A stretch of DNA of 48,862 nt from Saprospiraceae bacterium UBA7328. Lineage in GTDB: Bacteria; Bacteroidota; Bacteroidia; Chitinophagales; Saprospiraceae. A program made the translations under genes and the position numbers. Shown in pieces: positions 27,168 through 36,310 of this stretch (positions are counted from its first letter, which is position 1; each line of letters begins with the position of its first letter). The stretch covers positions 665-49,526 of the forward strand of contig DKPS01000182.1 of the NCBI GenBank assembly GCA_002471345.1, written 5' to 3'. Below the pieces are notes generated by a model that was not told where the DNA came from, did no database searches, and saw only the letters and a list, made by a program, of their open reading frames with translations.

Positions 27168-28001
27168 CTATCTGCCTTGAGAGCTTAACTCCCTCATTTG
27201 TCTGAGTAACTTCTCAATTGTCGAGTTCAATTCCTTGATACTATCTCCATTGATGTGAACTGAATTTCCTAATTCGTCAATTCTATTATTCAAAGGAGTA
27301 CTTTTAGAATTCATTTCCCTCGACCATCGTTTAATAACATGGGTGATTTCCCATATTTCCTTGGTTTCTTCTAAATCCAACAACAAAGGATCACCTTCAT
27401 CACTTAAAACATCAAGCAATTCAATTTGACTATTCTTTCTTATATCTTTTTGTATTCTAGATAAATGTAAATCATTATTAGAAATTATGACATGGACATA
27501 AAAATCCCTAATTAATCTATCCCATCTTTTAGATTGTATTCTTTTACATAAGATGACATCACCAGAATATAAGTAAGGGTTGAGCGCATTTTCAGATATT
27601 TCAAAAAGTCTCACATCATCCGGAACAGATGCAGAATGATATTGAAAAGTAGTAAGTAGGCCAGGTATGTTTTCATTGATCTCCTTTACATATTTTTGAT
27701 GGTCATGGTTTGGTAAAAATCTTATTGCATCAAATGAAACTCCTGAAGACGAATCAGCTGTAATGTCTGTTAATGGGTTTCCATTACCTGAAAAAATGAA
27801 CCCTGCATTAAAACCAAAAACCTCGACCGCCTTTCTTATAAGCTCGATCGTCACATCTCTCTTTCCCTTTACTATTTGGCTTAGATTCTGAGACACATAA
27901 TCGATACGTTGACAAAACTCTCTATCAGACTTCACTATGTAAGCAGCCTTCAATTCTTTAAGACACAATATAAATCTTTGACTTACAATGCTTTGAGACA
28001 A
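27168..28001 (-). CDS. XRE-type regulator with inactive S24-like domain
   Basis: A 277-residue protein. Residues about 8-75 form a helix-turn-helix of the Cro/C1 class (DREFCQRIDYVSQNLSQIVKG). Residues about 120-235 resemble the LexA/S24 peptidase fold, but the Ser-Met-x-Pro box reads ENALNPYLYSGD, with alanine in place of the catalytic serine, and the lysine position is also not conserved. Self-cleavage is therefore unlikely and the domain may bind a ligand or dimerise. A C-terminal helix (DSIKELNSTIEKLLRQM) is coiled-coil-like. It lies 65 bases after gldC on the same strand and could be the last gene of that operon. Confidence 0.75.
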   Translation of the reverse strand: MSQSIVSQRFILCLKELKAAYIVKSDREFCQRIDYVSQNLSQIVKGKRDVTIELIRKAVEVFGFNAGFIFSGNGNPLTDITADSSSGVSFDAIRFLPNHDHQKYVKEINENIPGLLTTFQYHSASVPDDVRLFEISENALNPYLYSGDVILCKRIQSKRWDRLIRDFYVHVIISNNDLHLSRIQKDIRKNSQIELLDVLSDEGDPLLLDLEETKEIWEITHVIKRWSREMNSKSTPLNNRIDELGNSVHINGDSIKELNSTIEKLLRQMRELSSQGR

Positions 28002-28066
28002 AACTATTTGTTATTTGTATAATCTAAGATAGGACATTTCTTAAGAGGGGCAATTAGAAAAATCCT

Positions 28067-28408
28067 TTAAGATGACTTTGGTAAAATATCAGTTTCTTCT
28101 CCAAAATATTGAGCAAATCTTGCCATATCAGAAGCCATATTGGTATTATTTGTAGCCTTTTTATAGGTCTCTGATAACCCCTTAAGTGTGTTGTAAAACA
28201 ACCGATCCATCTCCGAAACTTGCATCTCTTTTGTCCAGAGATCAATCTTCAACGTATCCATTTGATCTTTTGAAAATATAGATAACAAAAATGCTTTTGC
28301 TTCTTCCTCTCCCTTGTTATTAGGATGATCACTACTTCTCCATGTCAATTTTATTGGAACATTAGATTCGTCTAACTCTACATTTATGGAAATGGTTTCT
28401 TTTTTCAT
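28067..28408 (-). CDS. gldC: Gliding motility protein GldC
   Basis: A 113-residue protein matching GldC. The conserved blocks are VELDESNVPIKLTW at the start, KIDLWTKEMQVSEMDRLF in the middle and the tail with FAQYFGEETDI. GldC is a small cytoplasmic or peripheral factor linked to the gliding/type IX secretion apparatus of Bacteroidota; its biochemical role is not firmly known. The usual neighbour gldB is not in the window. Here it lies between a TraB/GumN-like gene (30 bases upstream) and the S24-like regulator. Confidence 0.92.
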   Translation of the reverse strand: MKKETISINVELDESNVPIKLTWRSSDHPNNKGEEEAKAFLLSIFSKDQMDTLKIDLWTKEMQVSEMDRLFYNTLKGLSETYKKATNNTNMASDMARFAQYFGEETDILPKSS

Positions 28409-28438
28409 TGATTTATTTTATACCTAATAAACTATTGG

Positions 28439-29230
28439 TCATAAGTCTCTATTCGTTATTGCTTTTATTGATAAGCCCTTTCTTTTAAGCAATGCAAGGA
28501 CACCTCCATTACCTGCCAAGTGACCTGCACCAAAAGTAAAGAAGGATTTAGCTTCCTTATGAAAATTGGAGATTCTATTTGCCAATACGATATTCCTATC
28601 ATACAACAAAAGCTTTCTTAATTCTCCCATTTCCTTTTTTGAAGATTTATATAGCAATGTGATTTTTTGTTGATCATATAAATCAATCATATGTGCAATC
28701 TTTTTTCGGAAGCCTTTTATATTCCGACTCATCTTGACTAAAGATCTGCTCTGATATTCAATCGGAATCTTTTGCAAAATTTCCATTTGTTCTCCCAAAG
28801 TTTCTATTCCGCTATATTCCTTTTCATGTCTTAATGCTGATTGATAGATTAATGCATCTATAGGTGGGTACTGAGTAAGTCCCATCACATGTAAAGTTAT
28901 TTGCTGATTTGTCATCAAAGGCAGAGCTTTCTTAAAATGATCTAAGTTAAAATCTAAAGACTTTTTAAGAATCATTTTCACCCTATCATACTTATGAATA
29001 CCTATCAGATCAATCAAATCCATATTGGGTGGAAGTTGATAGAGTGATTTATCAGGATTAATCTCCAAAGAGGCTTCAGTGAAAACCTTATCGACAGATT
29101 CAATAATTGTTTCAACCCTTTTCATGATTTCTGCATGAGATTCACGATAAAGATGTATCTTGCCAAAAATGTAGGATTTATGATCTATTTCTGGAGAATC
29201 AATCTCCCAGAACAAGGAGTTTTTCAGCAT
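28439..29230 (-). CDS. TraB/GumN family protein
   Basis: A 263-residue protein with the family's two hallmark segments: the N-terminal FGKIHLYR (the GxxH motif) and the C-terminal FFTFGAGHLAGNGG (the second GxxH). The fold is thought to be a metal-dependent protease-like (Tiki/TraB) domain. No signal peptide is visible, unlike many GumN lipoproteins, so it is probably cytoplasmic. It lies five bases after an Lrp-type regulator and 30 bases before gldC, so the three are likely co-transcribed. Confidence 0.85.
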   Translation of the reverse strand: MLKNSLFWEIDSPEIDHKSYIFGKIHLYRESHAEIMKRVETIIESVDKVFTEASLEINPDKSLYQLPPNMDLIDLIGIHKYDRVKMILKKSLDFNLDHFKKALPLMTNQQITLHVMGLTQYPPIDALIYQSALRHEKEYSGIETLGEQMEILQKIPIEYQSRSLVKMSRNIKGFRKKIAHMIDLYDQQKITLLYKSSKKEMGELRKLLLYDRNIVLANRISNFHKEAKSFFTFGAGHLAGNGGVLALLKRKGLSIKAITNRDL

Positions 29231-29235
29231 GGAAT

Positions 29236-29712
29236 CTACTCATAATCATAAGGAAGTAGTTTAGATTTTTTCACTTTTGACAAAGTCATAAATGTCTTCA
29301 ATCTTTCTACTTCTTCTATTTGAGATAACCTTTTAAATAAAAGTTGCTCATATGCTGGGATATCCTGACATATTACCCTTAATAAAAAGTCTCCATCACC
29401 TGTGATAATATAGCATTCAGTTACTTCTGGTATAGTCTGAATTTTTTCAATAAAATTATCTAAGGCATTTTCTTTTTGCCATGCAAGATTTACTAAAATG
29501 AAAGTACTCACATTCAATCCTAGCTTAGTAGAACTAACTTTAGCGTGGTATGATTCTATAATCTCAGATTGCTCCAATTTTTTCACCCTTTCTAATGTAG
29601 GTGCAGGAGAAAGACCTATTTGCTTTGACAATTCAAGATTCGTAATCTTACTATTTTCTTGCAATAGTTTTAAAATCTTTAAATCGATACTGTCTAATCG
29701 GTATTCAGCCAT
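29236..29712 (-). CDS. Lrp/AsnC family transcriptional regulator
   Basis: A 158-residue regulator with an N-terminal helix-turn-helix (LDSIDLKILKLLQENSKITN) and a C-terminal RAM domain (YIITGDGDFLLRV), the ligand-binding alpha-beta sandwich that assembles octamers. Length is standard. Such proteins sense amino acids and often regulate themselves. It heads a minus-strand operon with the TraB-like gene and gldC, and a TATATTTG -7-like box lies 26 bases upstream of the start. Confidence 0.92.
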   Translation of the reverse strand: MAEYRLDSIDLKILKLLQENSKITNLELSKQIGLSPAPTLERVKKLEQSEIIESYHAKVSSTKLGLNVSTFILVNLAWQKENALDNFIEKIQTIPEVTECYIITGDGDFLLRVICQDIPAYEQLLFKRLSQIEEVERLKTFMTLSKVKKSKLLPYDYE

Positions 29713-29738
29713 GTCTTTACTTCTAAAATTTAATTCGG

Positions 29739-29746
29739 CAAATATA
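29739..29746 (-). promoter_or_regulatory. Candidate -7 box of the Lrp-type regulator
   Basis: The minus strand reads TATATTTG, a full match to the Bacteroidota -7 consensus TAnnTTTG, 26 bases before the start codon. No convincing TTTG -33 element was found at 19-21 bases spacing. The DNA is very AT-rich, so a chance match is possible. Confidence 0.4.
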
Positions 29747-29811
29747 TTATTATATAATAAATGATTTGCCTAAAAGTGTTAAAAATGAATAAATCAAGCT
29801 ATTTCAATATT

Positions 29812-30183
29812 TTAGTCATCCTCACGAATCAGCATTAACAATGCTGAATGAGGTGCTATGATTAAGGCTTGTTTATTAAATTCAATTTCCCAAATATTTT
29901 TTTGCATGTAAACTGCCAAATCCCCTGGATGAGGTTGTAATTGTACATATTTGACCTCTTCTCTCTTTTCTTTCCATGATTCATCTGATTCTGCTATTGC
30001 AGGAATAGGATAACCAGGTCCTACTTTGAGAACATATCCACTATAAAGAACTTCTTTCTTATGCATCCCTTGAGGAAGAAAAAGCCCACTATCCGTTCTA
30101 TTCTTTGGCTTGGCCGGTCTGATTAGAACTCTATCTCCTATTAAAATGATCTTATTAAGATCTTTCTCTTTGATCTGTAACAT
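29812..30183 (-). CDS. GroES-like (Cpn10-fold) protein
   Basis: About 123 residues from the ATG at 30183; the frame is open to 30240, but the extra N-terminus has no family match. The core is Cpn10: LIGDRVLIRP, the mobile loop SGLFLP, and GYVLKVGPG. After this comes an insertion of about 25 charged residues before the end (DLAVYMQKNIWEIEF and LIIAPHSALLMLI). There is no GroEL next to it, unlike a normal groES. It may be a secondary co-chaperone of the type found as an extra copy in Bacteroidota. It lies 99 bases downstream of no co-oriented partner and is divergent from the SRPBCC gene. Confidence 0.8.
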   Translation of the reverse strand: MLQIKEKDLNKIILIGDRVLIRPAKPKNRTDSGLFLPQGMHKKEVLYSGYVLKVGPGYPIPAIAESDESWKEKREEVKYVQLQPHPGDLAVYMQKNIWEIEFNKQALIIAPHSALLMLIREDD

Positions 30184-30327
30184 GGTACATGCTAAATTTC
30201 TGCGCGAATGTATGACTTCTCTTAATAAAAATCTTTCCAATCTTAAATAGAGTCAAAATATTAGGAGTCAAATAAAATGAACCTTTTTTGATATGGATGT
30301 TTGTTTCTTGAAACATTGTGTTCCATT

Positions 30328-30783
30328 ATGAATAGATTATTTACTGAACAATATATCCCGATTTCATTAAAAGAAGCGTGGGCATTCTTTTCATCTCCCA
30401 AAAATCTCAAAATTCTTACTCCTGATTACATGGAATTTGAAATCACTTCCTCCTCATATACAGAAAAGATGTATCCAGGGCAATTGATTGCTTATAATGT
30501 CAAACCCTTATTAGGAATTCCTCTTAACTGGATAACTGAGATCACACATGTAATAGACAACAAATATTTTGTAGATGAGCAAAGGTTTGGTCCCTATCAA
30601 TTATGGCATCATGAGCATCATTTCACTGAACAAGATACGGGTGTATTAATGACTGATATAGTACATTATAAGTTACATTGGTACAAAGGCGGCTCAGTGA
30701 CAAATGCATGGATTGTGAAAGGACAACTCCAGAAAATTTTCAATTATCGAAATCAAAAAATTAAAGAACTTTTCAATTCTTAG
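30328..30783 (+). CDS. SRPBCC-fold ligand-binding protein
   Basis: About 151 residues from the ATG at 30328 (a TTG at 30301 is a poorer choice). The N-terminus NRLFTEQYIPISLKEAWAFF and the pattern of a helix-grip fold (PKNLKILTPDYM, WITEITHVID) match the START/SRPBCC superfamily, in the subgroup annotated as cell-division-inhibitor-like or 'ligand-binding SRPBCC'. No catalytic function is assigned. Its last bases overlap by four the stop of the convergent tpiA. Confidence 0.8.
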   Translation: MNRLFTEQYIPISLKEAWAFFSSPKNLKILTPDYMEFEITSSSYTEKMYPGQLIAYNVKPLLGIPLNWITEITHVIDNKYFVDEQRFGPYQLWHHEHHFTEQDTGVLMTDIVHYKLHWYKGGSVTNAWIVKGQLQKIFNYRNQKIKELFNS

Positions 30784-31520
30784 AATGAATTTGCAATTTT
30801 TCCAAATCCTTCAGCATCAAGACTTGCTCCTCCAACTAATCCACCATCAACGTCAGGTTTTGCAAATATCTCTTCAGCATTGGTAGGTTTCACTGATCCA
30901 CCATAAAGAATAGAAATATTATCTGCAGCAACTTTCCCATACTTGTTCTCAATAGATTTTCTAATTGATGCATGCATTTCTTGAGCCTGATCGGGACTTG
31001 CTGTTTCTCCTGTGCCAATAGCCCATATTGGTTCATAAGCCAGAACGACATCCCCTAACTCTTCTTCTGAAAGATGGAAAAGTCCATTTTCTAACTGTTT
31101 TTGAACATAACTTATATGCGACCCTTCTTTTCGAATGTTTAAAGGTTCTCCAAAACAAAAAATTGGCTTTAAATTATGCTCAAGAGCTTTATTGAGTTTT
31201 TGTGCAAGAATTTGATCATCTTCACTAAATAATTCTCTTCTTTCCGAATGACCAACCAATACATATTCCACTCCAAGATCCACTAACATCAATGGAGATA
31301 TTTCTCCTGTAAAGGCACCCTTATCCTGCATATATATATTCTGCCCTCCAATTTGTATTTCTCCACATCCTACTAAAGATGAGAGATGAGTTGCTGGTGC
31401 ACAAATAATCATTTCTACATCGGAAGGAATGGACTGTTTTTCTAATTCTTTTATCAACTCAACTCCTTCAGATACGGTTGTATTCATTTTCCAGTTACCT
31501 GCAGCTATATTTCTTCTCAT
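30780..31520 (-). CDS. tpiA: Triosephosphate isomerase
   Basis: A 246-residue glycolytic enzyme interconverting dihydroxyacetone phosphate and glyceraldehyde 3-phosphate. The active site is complete: N and K in AGNWKMN, the electrophilic His in VGHSERR, the base Glu in AYEPIWAIGTG, and the phosphate loops SILYGGSV and GGLVGGAS. Length is normal. It has a leader of 173 bases shared with the divergent ppk1. Confidence 0.97.
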   Translation of the reverse strand: MRRNIAAGNWKMNTTVSEGVELIKELEKQSIPSDVEMIICAPATHLSSLVGCGEIQIGGQNIYMQDKGAFTGEISPLMLVDLGVEYVLVGHSERRELFSEDDQILAQKLNKALEHNLKPIFCFGEPLNIRKEGSHISYVQKQLENGLFHLSEEELGDVVLAYEPIWAIGTGETASPDQAQEMHASIRKSIENKYGKVAADNISILYGGSVKPTNAEEIFAKPDVDGGLVGGASLDAEGFGKIANSF

Positions 31521-31693
31521 AGGTTTTAAATATTAAATGTTCTTAAGCAACTTCATACTTAATTTATCTTCTAAATAGTTGCGAATTAAACACATTTTGG
31601 AAAGTGAAATTCGGCAATGATAATAATATACACTAAGTAGGCAATCTTTTCTCAAATAGAACCATCATTTTCACGACTTTTGCAACTCTTTAT

Positions 31694-33751
31694 ATGGAAA
31701 ACATAGTCCCATACATACAACGTGATATAAGCTGGCTTTCATTTAACTATAGAGTTCTTCAAGAAGCCAAAGATTTAAGAGTTCCTCTATTGGAGAGAAT
31801 TAAATTCTTGGCCATATATTCATCAAATCTGGATGAATTCTTTAGAGTAAGAGTAGCCAACCATAGAAATCTGGTCAAAGCAGGGAAGAAAGCTCAAAAA
31901 AAAGTAGATTTTGATCCTGAGAAAATATTGGTTCAAATTTTAAAAATATTAAAAACTCAACAAGAAGAATTCAGTAAGACTTTCACAGGAATTGCAGGAG
32001 AGCTAAAAGATCACGATATCCATCTGATTCGGAGAGGTGAATTATCTAAAAAACAGAAAGAATATATAGAGAACTACTTTGATAACAATCTTCTTCCATT
32101 TATTCAGCCCATCTTACTAAATGGCACGAAAGTCAAAACTTTTCTTACCAACGCTTCTATTTATTTAGCAGTGGAATTGGAAGATAAGGAGGCTCCTGGA
32201 AACCGTGAATACGCCTTGATTAAGATTCCTTCCCAAGAAGATCGTTTTATACACTTACCTAACAAGAAAGATTCTCAAATAAAAACAGTCATCGTTATGG
32301 ATGACATCATAAGACATTGTATAAAATGGACATTCCCTGGATATAACATTATCCAATCTCATTCTATAAAGCTTACTCGTGATGCGGAGCTATATATTGA
32401 TGATGAGTTCAGTGGAGATCTGATTATGAAGATCAAAGAAGGTTTGAAAAAAAGGAGTGTCGGTAATGCCTCCCGAATGGTTTATGACAGAACTATGTCA
32501 AAGTCACTTTTGCATACTCTTACTAACGTTTTTGATCTATCGGATTTGGATTTACTTCCTGAAGGAAGATATCATAACAACTTCGACTTTTTCAAATTTC
32601 CTTCCTTTGGGATGAAACATCTTAAAGATCAAGAACTTCCTCTCATCTCTTATTCTAAATTAGAAGGGAACAAAATCTGGCAGAATATTGAGGACAAGGA
32701 CCATCTCATACATGTACCATATCACTCGTATCTTTCAGTAATTAACTTCTTTGAGAAAGCATCTGTTGATCCAGATGTAACGCATATAAAGATCACACAA
32801 TACAGAGTAGCAAAGAAATCTAGAATCATGGACGCCTTGATTAAGGCTGTGAAAAACGGAAAACAAGTCTCTGCTTTTATTGAAATTAAAGCAAGATTTG
32901 ATGAAGAAGCTAATCTTGACTGGGGAGAGAAACTTGCAAGTGCAGGAGTAAGAGTTCATTACAGTATTCCTGGCATAAAAGTACATGCTAAATTAGGCCT
33001 GGTTATCAAAAATGTAAATGGTAAATCTAAGACTTATGCCTTCATAAGCACTGGAAATTTTCATGAAAAGACTGCTAAACTATATAGCGACGTAGGACTA
33101 TTTACCGTTGACAAAAAGTTAACCAAAGAGTGTCTTCGATTATTCAATGTTTTAGAAACTAAGAAATTTAAAAATTCAACTTTCAGACATCTAGGTGTTG
33201 GAATGTTCAATTTAAATAAAGTCCTTGATGATAATATAGAAGCTGCAGTACAAAGTGCAAAAAAAGGACATAGTGCAGAGATTATTCTTAAAATGAACAG
33301 TCTTCAGGATGAAGACATGATAAGGAAACTCTATAATGCAAGTAAAGCTGGGGTACGTATAAAACTTATTATTAGAGGTGTTTGCTCATTAGTAGGTGGC
33401 ATGCCAAACCATAGTGAAAATATTGATGCCATCAGTATCGTAGATCGGTATTTAGAGCATGCTAGAATATTTATTTTCAAATCCGATCAAGGCAATAAGT
33501 TCTATATATCTTCAGCAGATTGGATGTATCGAAACCTCCATAGGAGGATAGAAATGATCACTCCGATCTATGATGAAAATATTCAGTTGCAGTTAGAAGA
33601 ACTTATGAATATCCAGTTGAGAGATAATGTGAAAGCACGATCTCTTAATCATAATGAACTCAACAATTATCGATTATCTGACTCTGACTTAATGACTCAG
33701 TCTCAAATTGAGACTTATTATTATGTAAAAAGAATTTCAGAGAATGCTTAG
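31694..33751 (+). CDS. ppk1: Polyphosphate kinase 1
   Basis: A 685-residue enzyme that makes inorganic polyphosphate from ATP. The N-terminal motif RDISWLSFNYRVLQEA and the SSNLDEFFRVRV segment are family markers. The phosphorylated histidine lies in GIKVHAKLGLV, followed by STGNFHEKTAKLYSDVGLFT, and the second HKD-like histidine is in YLEHARIFIF. Domain order (N, head, C1, C2) is complete. It is 24 bases upstream of purB on the same strand, so they are probably co-transcribed. Confidence 0.97.
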   Translation: MENIVPYIQRDISWLSFNYRVLQEAKDLRVPLLERIKFLAIYSSNLDEFFRVRVANHRNLVKAGKKAQKKVDFDPEKILVQILKILKTQQEEFSKTFTGIAGELKDHDIHLIRRGELSKKQKEYIENYFDNNLLPFIQPILLNGTKVKTFLTNASIYLAVELEDKEAPGNREYALIKIPSQEDRFIHLPNKKDSQIKTVIVMDDIIRHCIKWTFPGYNIIQSHSIKLTRDAELYIDDEFSGDLIMKIKEGLKKRSVGNASRMVYDRTMSKSLLHTLTNVFDLSDLDLLPEGRYHNNFDFFKFPSFGMKHLKDQELPLISYSKLEGNKIWQNIEDKDHLIHVPYHSYLSVINFFEKASVDPDVTHIKITQYRVAKKSRIMDALIKAVKNGKQVSAFIEIKARFDEEANLDWGEKLASAGVRVHYSIPGIKVHAKLGLVIKNVNGKSKTYAFISTGNFHEKTAKLYSDVGLFTVDKKLTKECLRLFNVLETKKFKNSTFRHLGVGMFNLNKVLDDNIEAAVQSAKKGHSAEIILKMNSLQDEDMIRKLYNASKAGVRIKLIIRGVCSLVGGMPNHSENIDAISIVDRYLEHARIFIFKSDQGNKFYISSADWMYRNLHRRIEMITPIYDENIQLQLEELMNIQLRDNVKARSLNHNELNNYRLSDSDLMTQSQIETYYYVKRISENA

Positions 33752-33775
33752 AGTCAATAGTCTTTTAAACCATGA

Positions 33776-35125
33776 ATGACAAAAAGAATGACTAAAAACA
33801 TCTCTCCGATCGACGGCCGATACAAATCTAAAACTATAGAGCTCCAAGACTATTTTTCTGAATATGCTTTAATAAAGTATAGAGTCAAGGTAGAGATAGA
33901 ATACTTCATTAAACTTATAGAGGTAGTAAAACCTAGTTTCCAATTTCCTAAGAATCAAATAAATGAGCTACGCGCTATATATCTAGACTTTAGTGAAGAA
34001 GATGCAGAAGCAGTTAAAGAAATAGAAAAAGTGACTAACCATGATGTAAAAGCTGTGGAGTACTTTATCAAAGACAAAATTATTGGAACAGGTCTTGATG
34101 ACAAATTAGAATTTATTCATTTCGCTCTTACTTCTCAGGATATTAATAATACTGCCTTGCCCATGTCCCTCAAGGATGGGTTATTAAAAATATTGATACC
34201 ATCGATAACTAAGATTAAGGAAATTGTCTTTAATAAATCTAATGATTATGCTGCCATCCCAATGTTGGCTAGAACTCATGGGCAACCTGCTTCTCCTACA
34301 GGTATGGGAAAAGAATTCATGGTATATGTAGAACGATTAGAAACTCAAATATCGGTTTTGAAAAATATCGAAGTAAAAGCCAAATTCGGAGGAGCTACAG
34401 GTAATTTCAATGCCCATAAAGTGACCTACCCATCTGTGGATTGGATTGCTTTCGGCAATGAATTTGTAGCAGATCTTGGCCTGAAGAGGGCTAACTTTAC
34501 AACACAGATAGCTCATTATGACACACTTTCTGAATTGTTTCATGCTTTAGCTAGAATCAATACAATTCTAATTGATTTTTGTCGGGATATTTGGACTTAT
34601 ATTTCTATCAACTATTTCAAACAAAAAGTGATTGCCAATGAAGTAGGAAGTTCTGCAATGCCTCACAAAGTAAATCCTATTGATTTCGAAAATGCTGAAG
34701 GAAATCTTGGAATAGCAAATGCAATTTTAAATCATCTAGCATCTAAATTGCCAATAAGTAGATTACAACGAGACCTGACTGACAGCACTGTAAGTAGAAA
34801 TTTTGGAACTCCTTTAGGACACACTTTGATCGCGCTCAAAAGCATTCAAAAGGGTATTTCTAAACTTGAGATAAACGAAAGACAAATCAGAAGAGATTTA
34901 GAAGAGAATTGGGCTGTAGTGGCTGAAGCTATACAGAATGTCTTAAGAAGAGAAAATTATCCAAAGCCATATGAAGCATTAAAATCATTTTCGAGAGGCA
35001 AAGGGGCTTTAACAAAGACTGATTTCATGGAGTTTATTGATGAATTAAAAATTTCTGAGGATATAAAAAAAGAACTCCGAGCCATTACTCCATTTAATTA
35101 TGTGGGCTATGCTTTGGACCTATGA
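33776..35125 (+). CDS. purB: Adenylosuccinate lyase
   Basis: A 449-residue fumarase-superfamily enzyme acting twice in purine synthesis (SAICAR and adenylosuccinate cleavage). The signature loop with the catalytic serine is GSSAMPHKVNPIDFENAEGN, and the histidine motif is in LARTHGQPASPTGMGKE. The N-terminus (SPIDGRYKSK) follows the Escherichia coli PurB type. Two starts four codons apart (33776, 33788) are possible. It overlaps the stop codon of convergent purM by six bases, so the purine genes face each other. Confidence 0.97.
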   Translation: MTKRMTKNISPIDGRYKSKTIELQDYFSEYALIKYRVKVEIEYFIKLIEVVKPSFQFPKNQINELRAIYLDFSEEDAEAVKEIEKVTNHDVKAVEYFIKDKIIGTGLDDKLEFIHFALTSQDINNTALPMSLKDGLLKILIPSITKIKEIVFNKSNDYAAIPMLARTHGQPASPTGMGKEFMVYVERLETQISVLKNIEVKAKFGGATGNFNAHKVTYPSVDWIAFGNEFVADLGLKRANFTTQIAHYDTLSELFHALARINTILIDFCRDIWTYISINYFKQKVIANEVGSSAMPHKVNPIDFENAEGNLGIANAILNHLASKLPISRLQRDLTDSTVSRNFGTPLGHTLIALKSIQKGISKLEINERQIRRDLEENWAVVAEAIQNVLRRENYPKPYEALKSFSRGKGALTKTDFMEFIDELKISEDIKKELRAITPFNYVGYALDL

Positions 35126-36301
35126 TGAATAGTGATATGTCCCTTTATCATCAGTAATCTCAATCTCTACACCTTCATTTGCTTCTACTCTTCCGATAAT
35201 TTGAGCAGGAATATTAAATGATTCTGAAATTGAAATGAGTTTAGCCGCCGTTGAGACATCCGTGTAGATTTCTAACCTATGTCCCATATTGAAAACTTGG
35301 TACATTTCTTTTCTTGCCGTTTTACTTTCTTCTTCAATCATTTGAAAAAGTGGAGGTAATGAAAACAGATTGTCCTTAATGATCTTCTTATCCTTTACGA
35401 ATTTCTCCACTTTAGTCTGTGCACCTCCTGTACAATGTATGATACCATTCAGTTCTTTACGATGATCATTTAATATTCTCTTGAGAATGGGTAGATAAGT
35501 TCTTGTAGGAGAAAGCACTAGTTTCCCTGCAGTTATATCTCCATATTCCTCCAAATGAATTATATCATCTACTGACTTACTTCCACAAAATATGAGATCA
35601 GATGGTACATTTGGATCAAAACTTTCAGGATATTTTGTCATGTATTTTTTGGCAAAGACATCATGTCTCGCTGAGGTCAATCCATTACTTCCCATCCCTC
35701 CATTGTAATCATTTTCATAGACTGATTGTCCATATGAAGCAAAACCAACTATAACATCTCCTTCTTGAATATTAATATCAACAACATCTTCTTTTTTCAT
35801 TCTCCCAAAAGCAGTAAACCCTATATCAATAGTTCTTACAATATCTCCGACATCTGCAGTTTCTCCTCCGGCAAGAGTAACCTTTACGCCATATTCTTCT
35901 AACTGACTAAGAAAAGCACCTGTCCCTTGAATAACCTCTTTAACAACTTCTCCTGTGATCTGTTTCTTATTACGCCCTACTGTAGATGAGATAATGATAT
36001 CATCTATGCATCCCACACAAGCCATATCATCAAGGTTCATCACAATTGAATCTTGAACTACTCCTTTCCAAACGGATAGGTCTCCAGTTTCTTTCCAATA
36101 TAAATAAGCCAAACTTGTTTTTGTCCCAGCTGTATCGGCATGCATTATATTGCAGTAATCTTCATTATGTGCAACAAGGTCAGGCAAAATTTTGCAAAAT
36201 GCGTTTGGGAACAAGCCTTTGTCCAATCCTTTTATAGCTGAGTGAACCTCACTTTTAGAAGCGGAAACGCCTCTTTCATCATACTTCAAAGAATCACTCA
36301 T
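35120..36301 (-). CDS. purM: Phosphoribosylformylglycinamidine cyclo-ligase (AIR synthase)
   Basis: A 393-residue PurM/AIR synthase, longer than the roughly 345 residues of the enterobacterial enzyme, as is common in Bacteroidota. Recognisable features are the N-terminal MSDSLKYDERGVSAS, the ATP-site VVQDSIVMNLDDMACVG, and LAGGETADVGD, the conserved Gly/Glu/Asp block. It closes the imidazole ring in purine synthesis. It lies nine bases downstream of an ABC permease gene and converges on purB with a six-base overlap. Confidence 0.88.
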   Translation of the reverse strand: MSDSLKYDERGVSASKSEVHSAIKGLDKGLFPNAFCKILPDLVAHNEDYCNIMHADTAGTKTSLAYLYWKETGDLSVWKGVVQDSIVMNLDDMACVGCIDDIIISSTVGRNKKQITGEVVKEVIQGTGAFLSQLEEYGVKVTLAGGETADVGDIVRTIDIGFTAFGRMKKEDVVDINIQEGDVIVGFASYGQSVYENDYNGGMGSNGLTSARHDVFAKKYMTKYPESFDPNVPSDLIFCGSKSVDDIIHLEEYGDITAGKLVLSPTRTYLPILKRILNDHRKELNGIIHCTGGAQTKVEKFVKDKKIIKDNLFSLPPLFQMIEEESKTARKEMYQVFNMGHRLEIYTDVSTAAKLISISESFNIPAQIIGRVEANEGVEIEITDDKGTYHYSS

Positions 36302-36310
36302 AATCTATTA

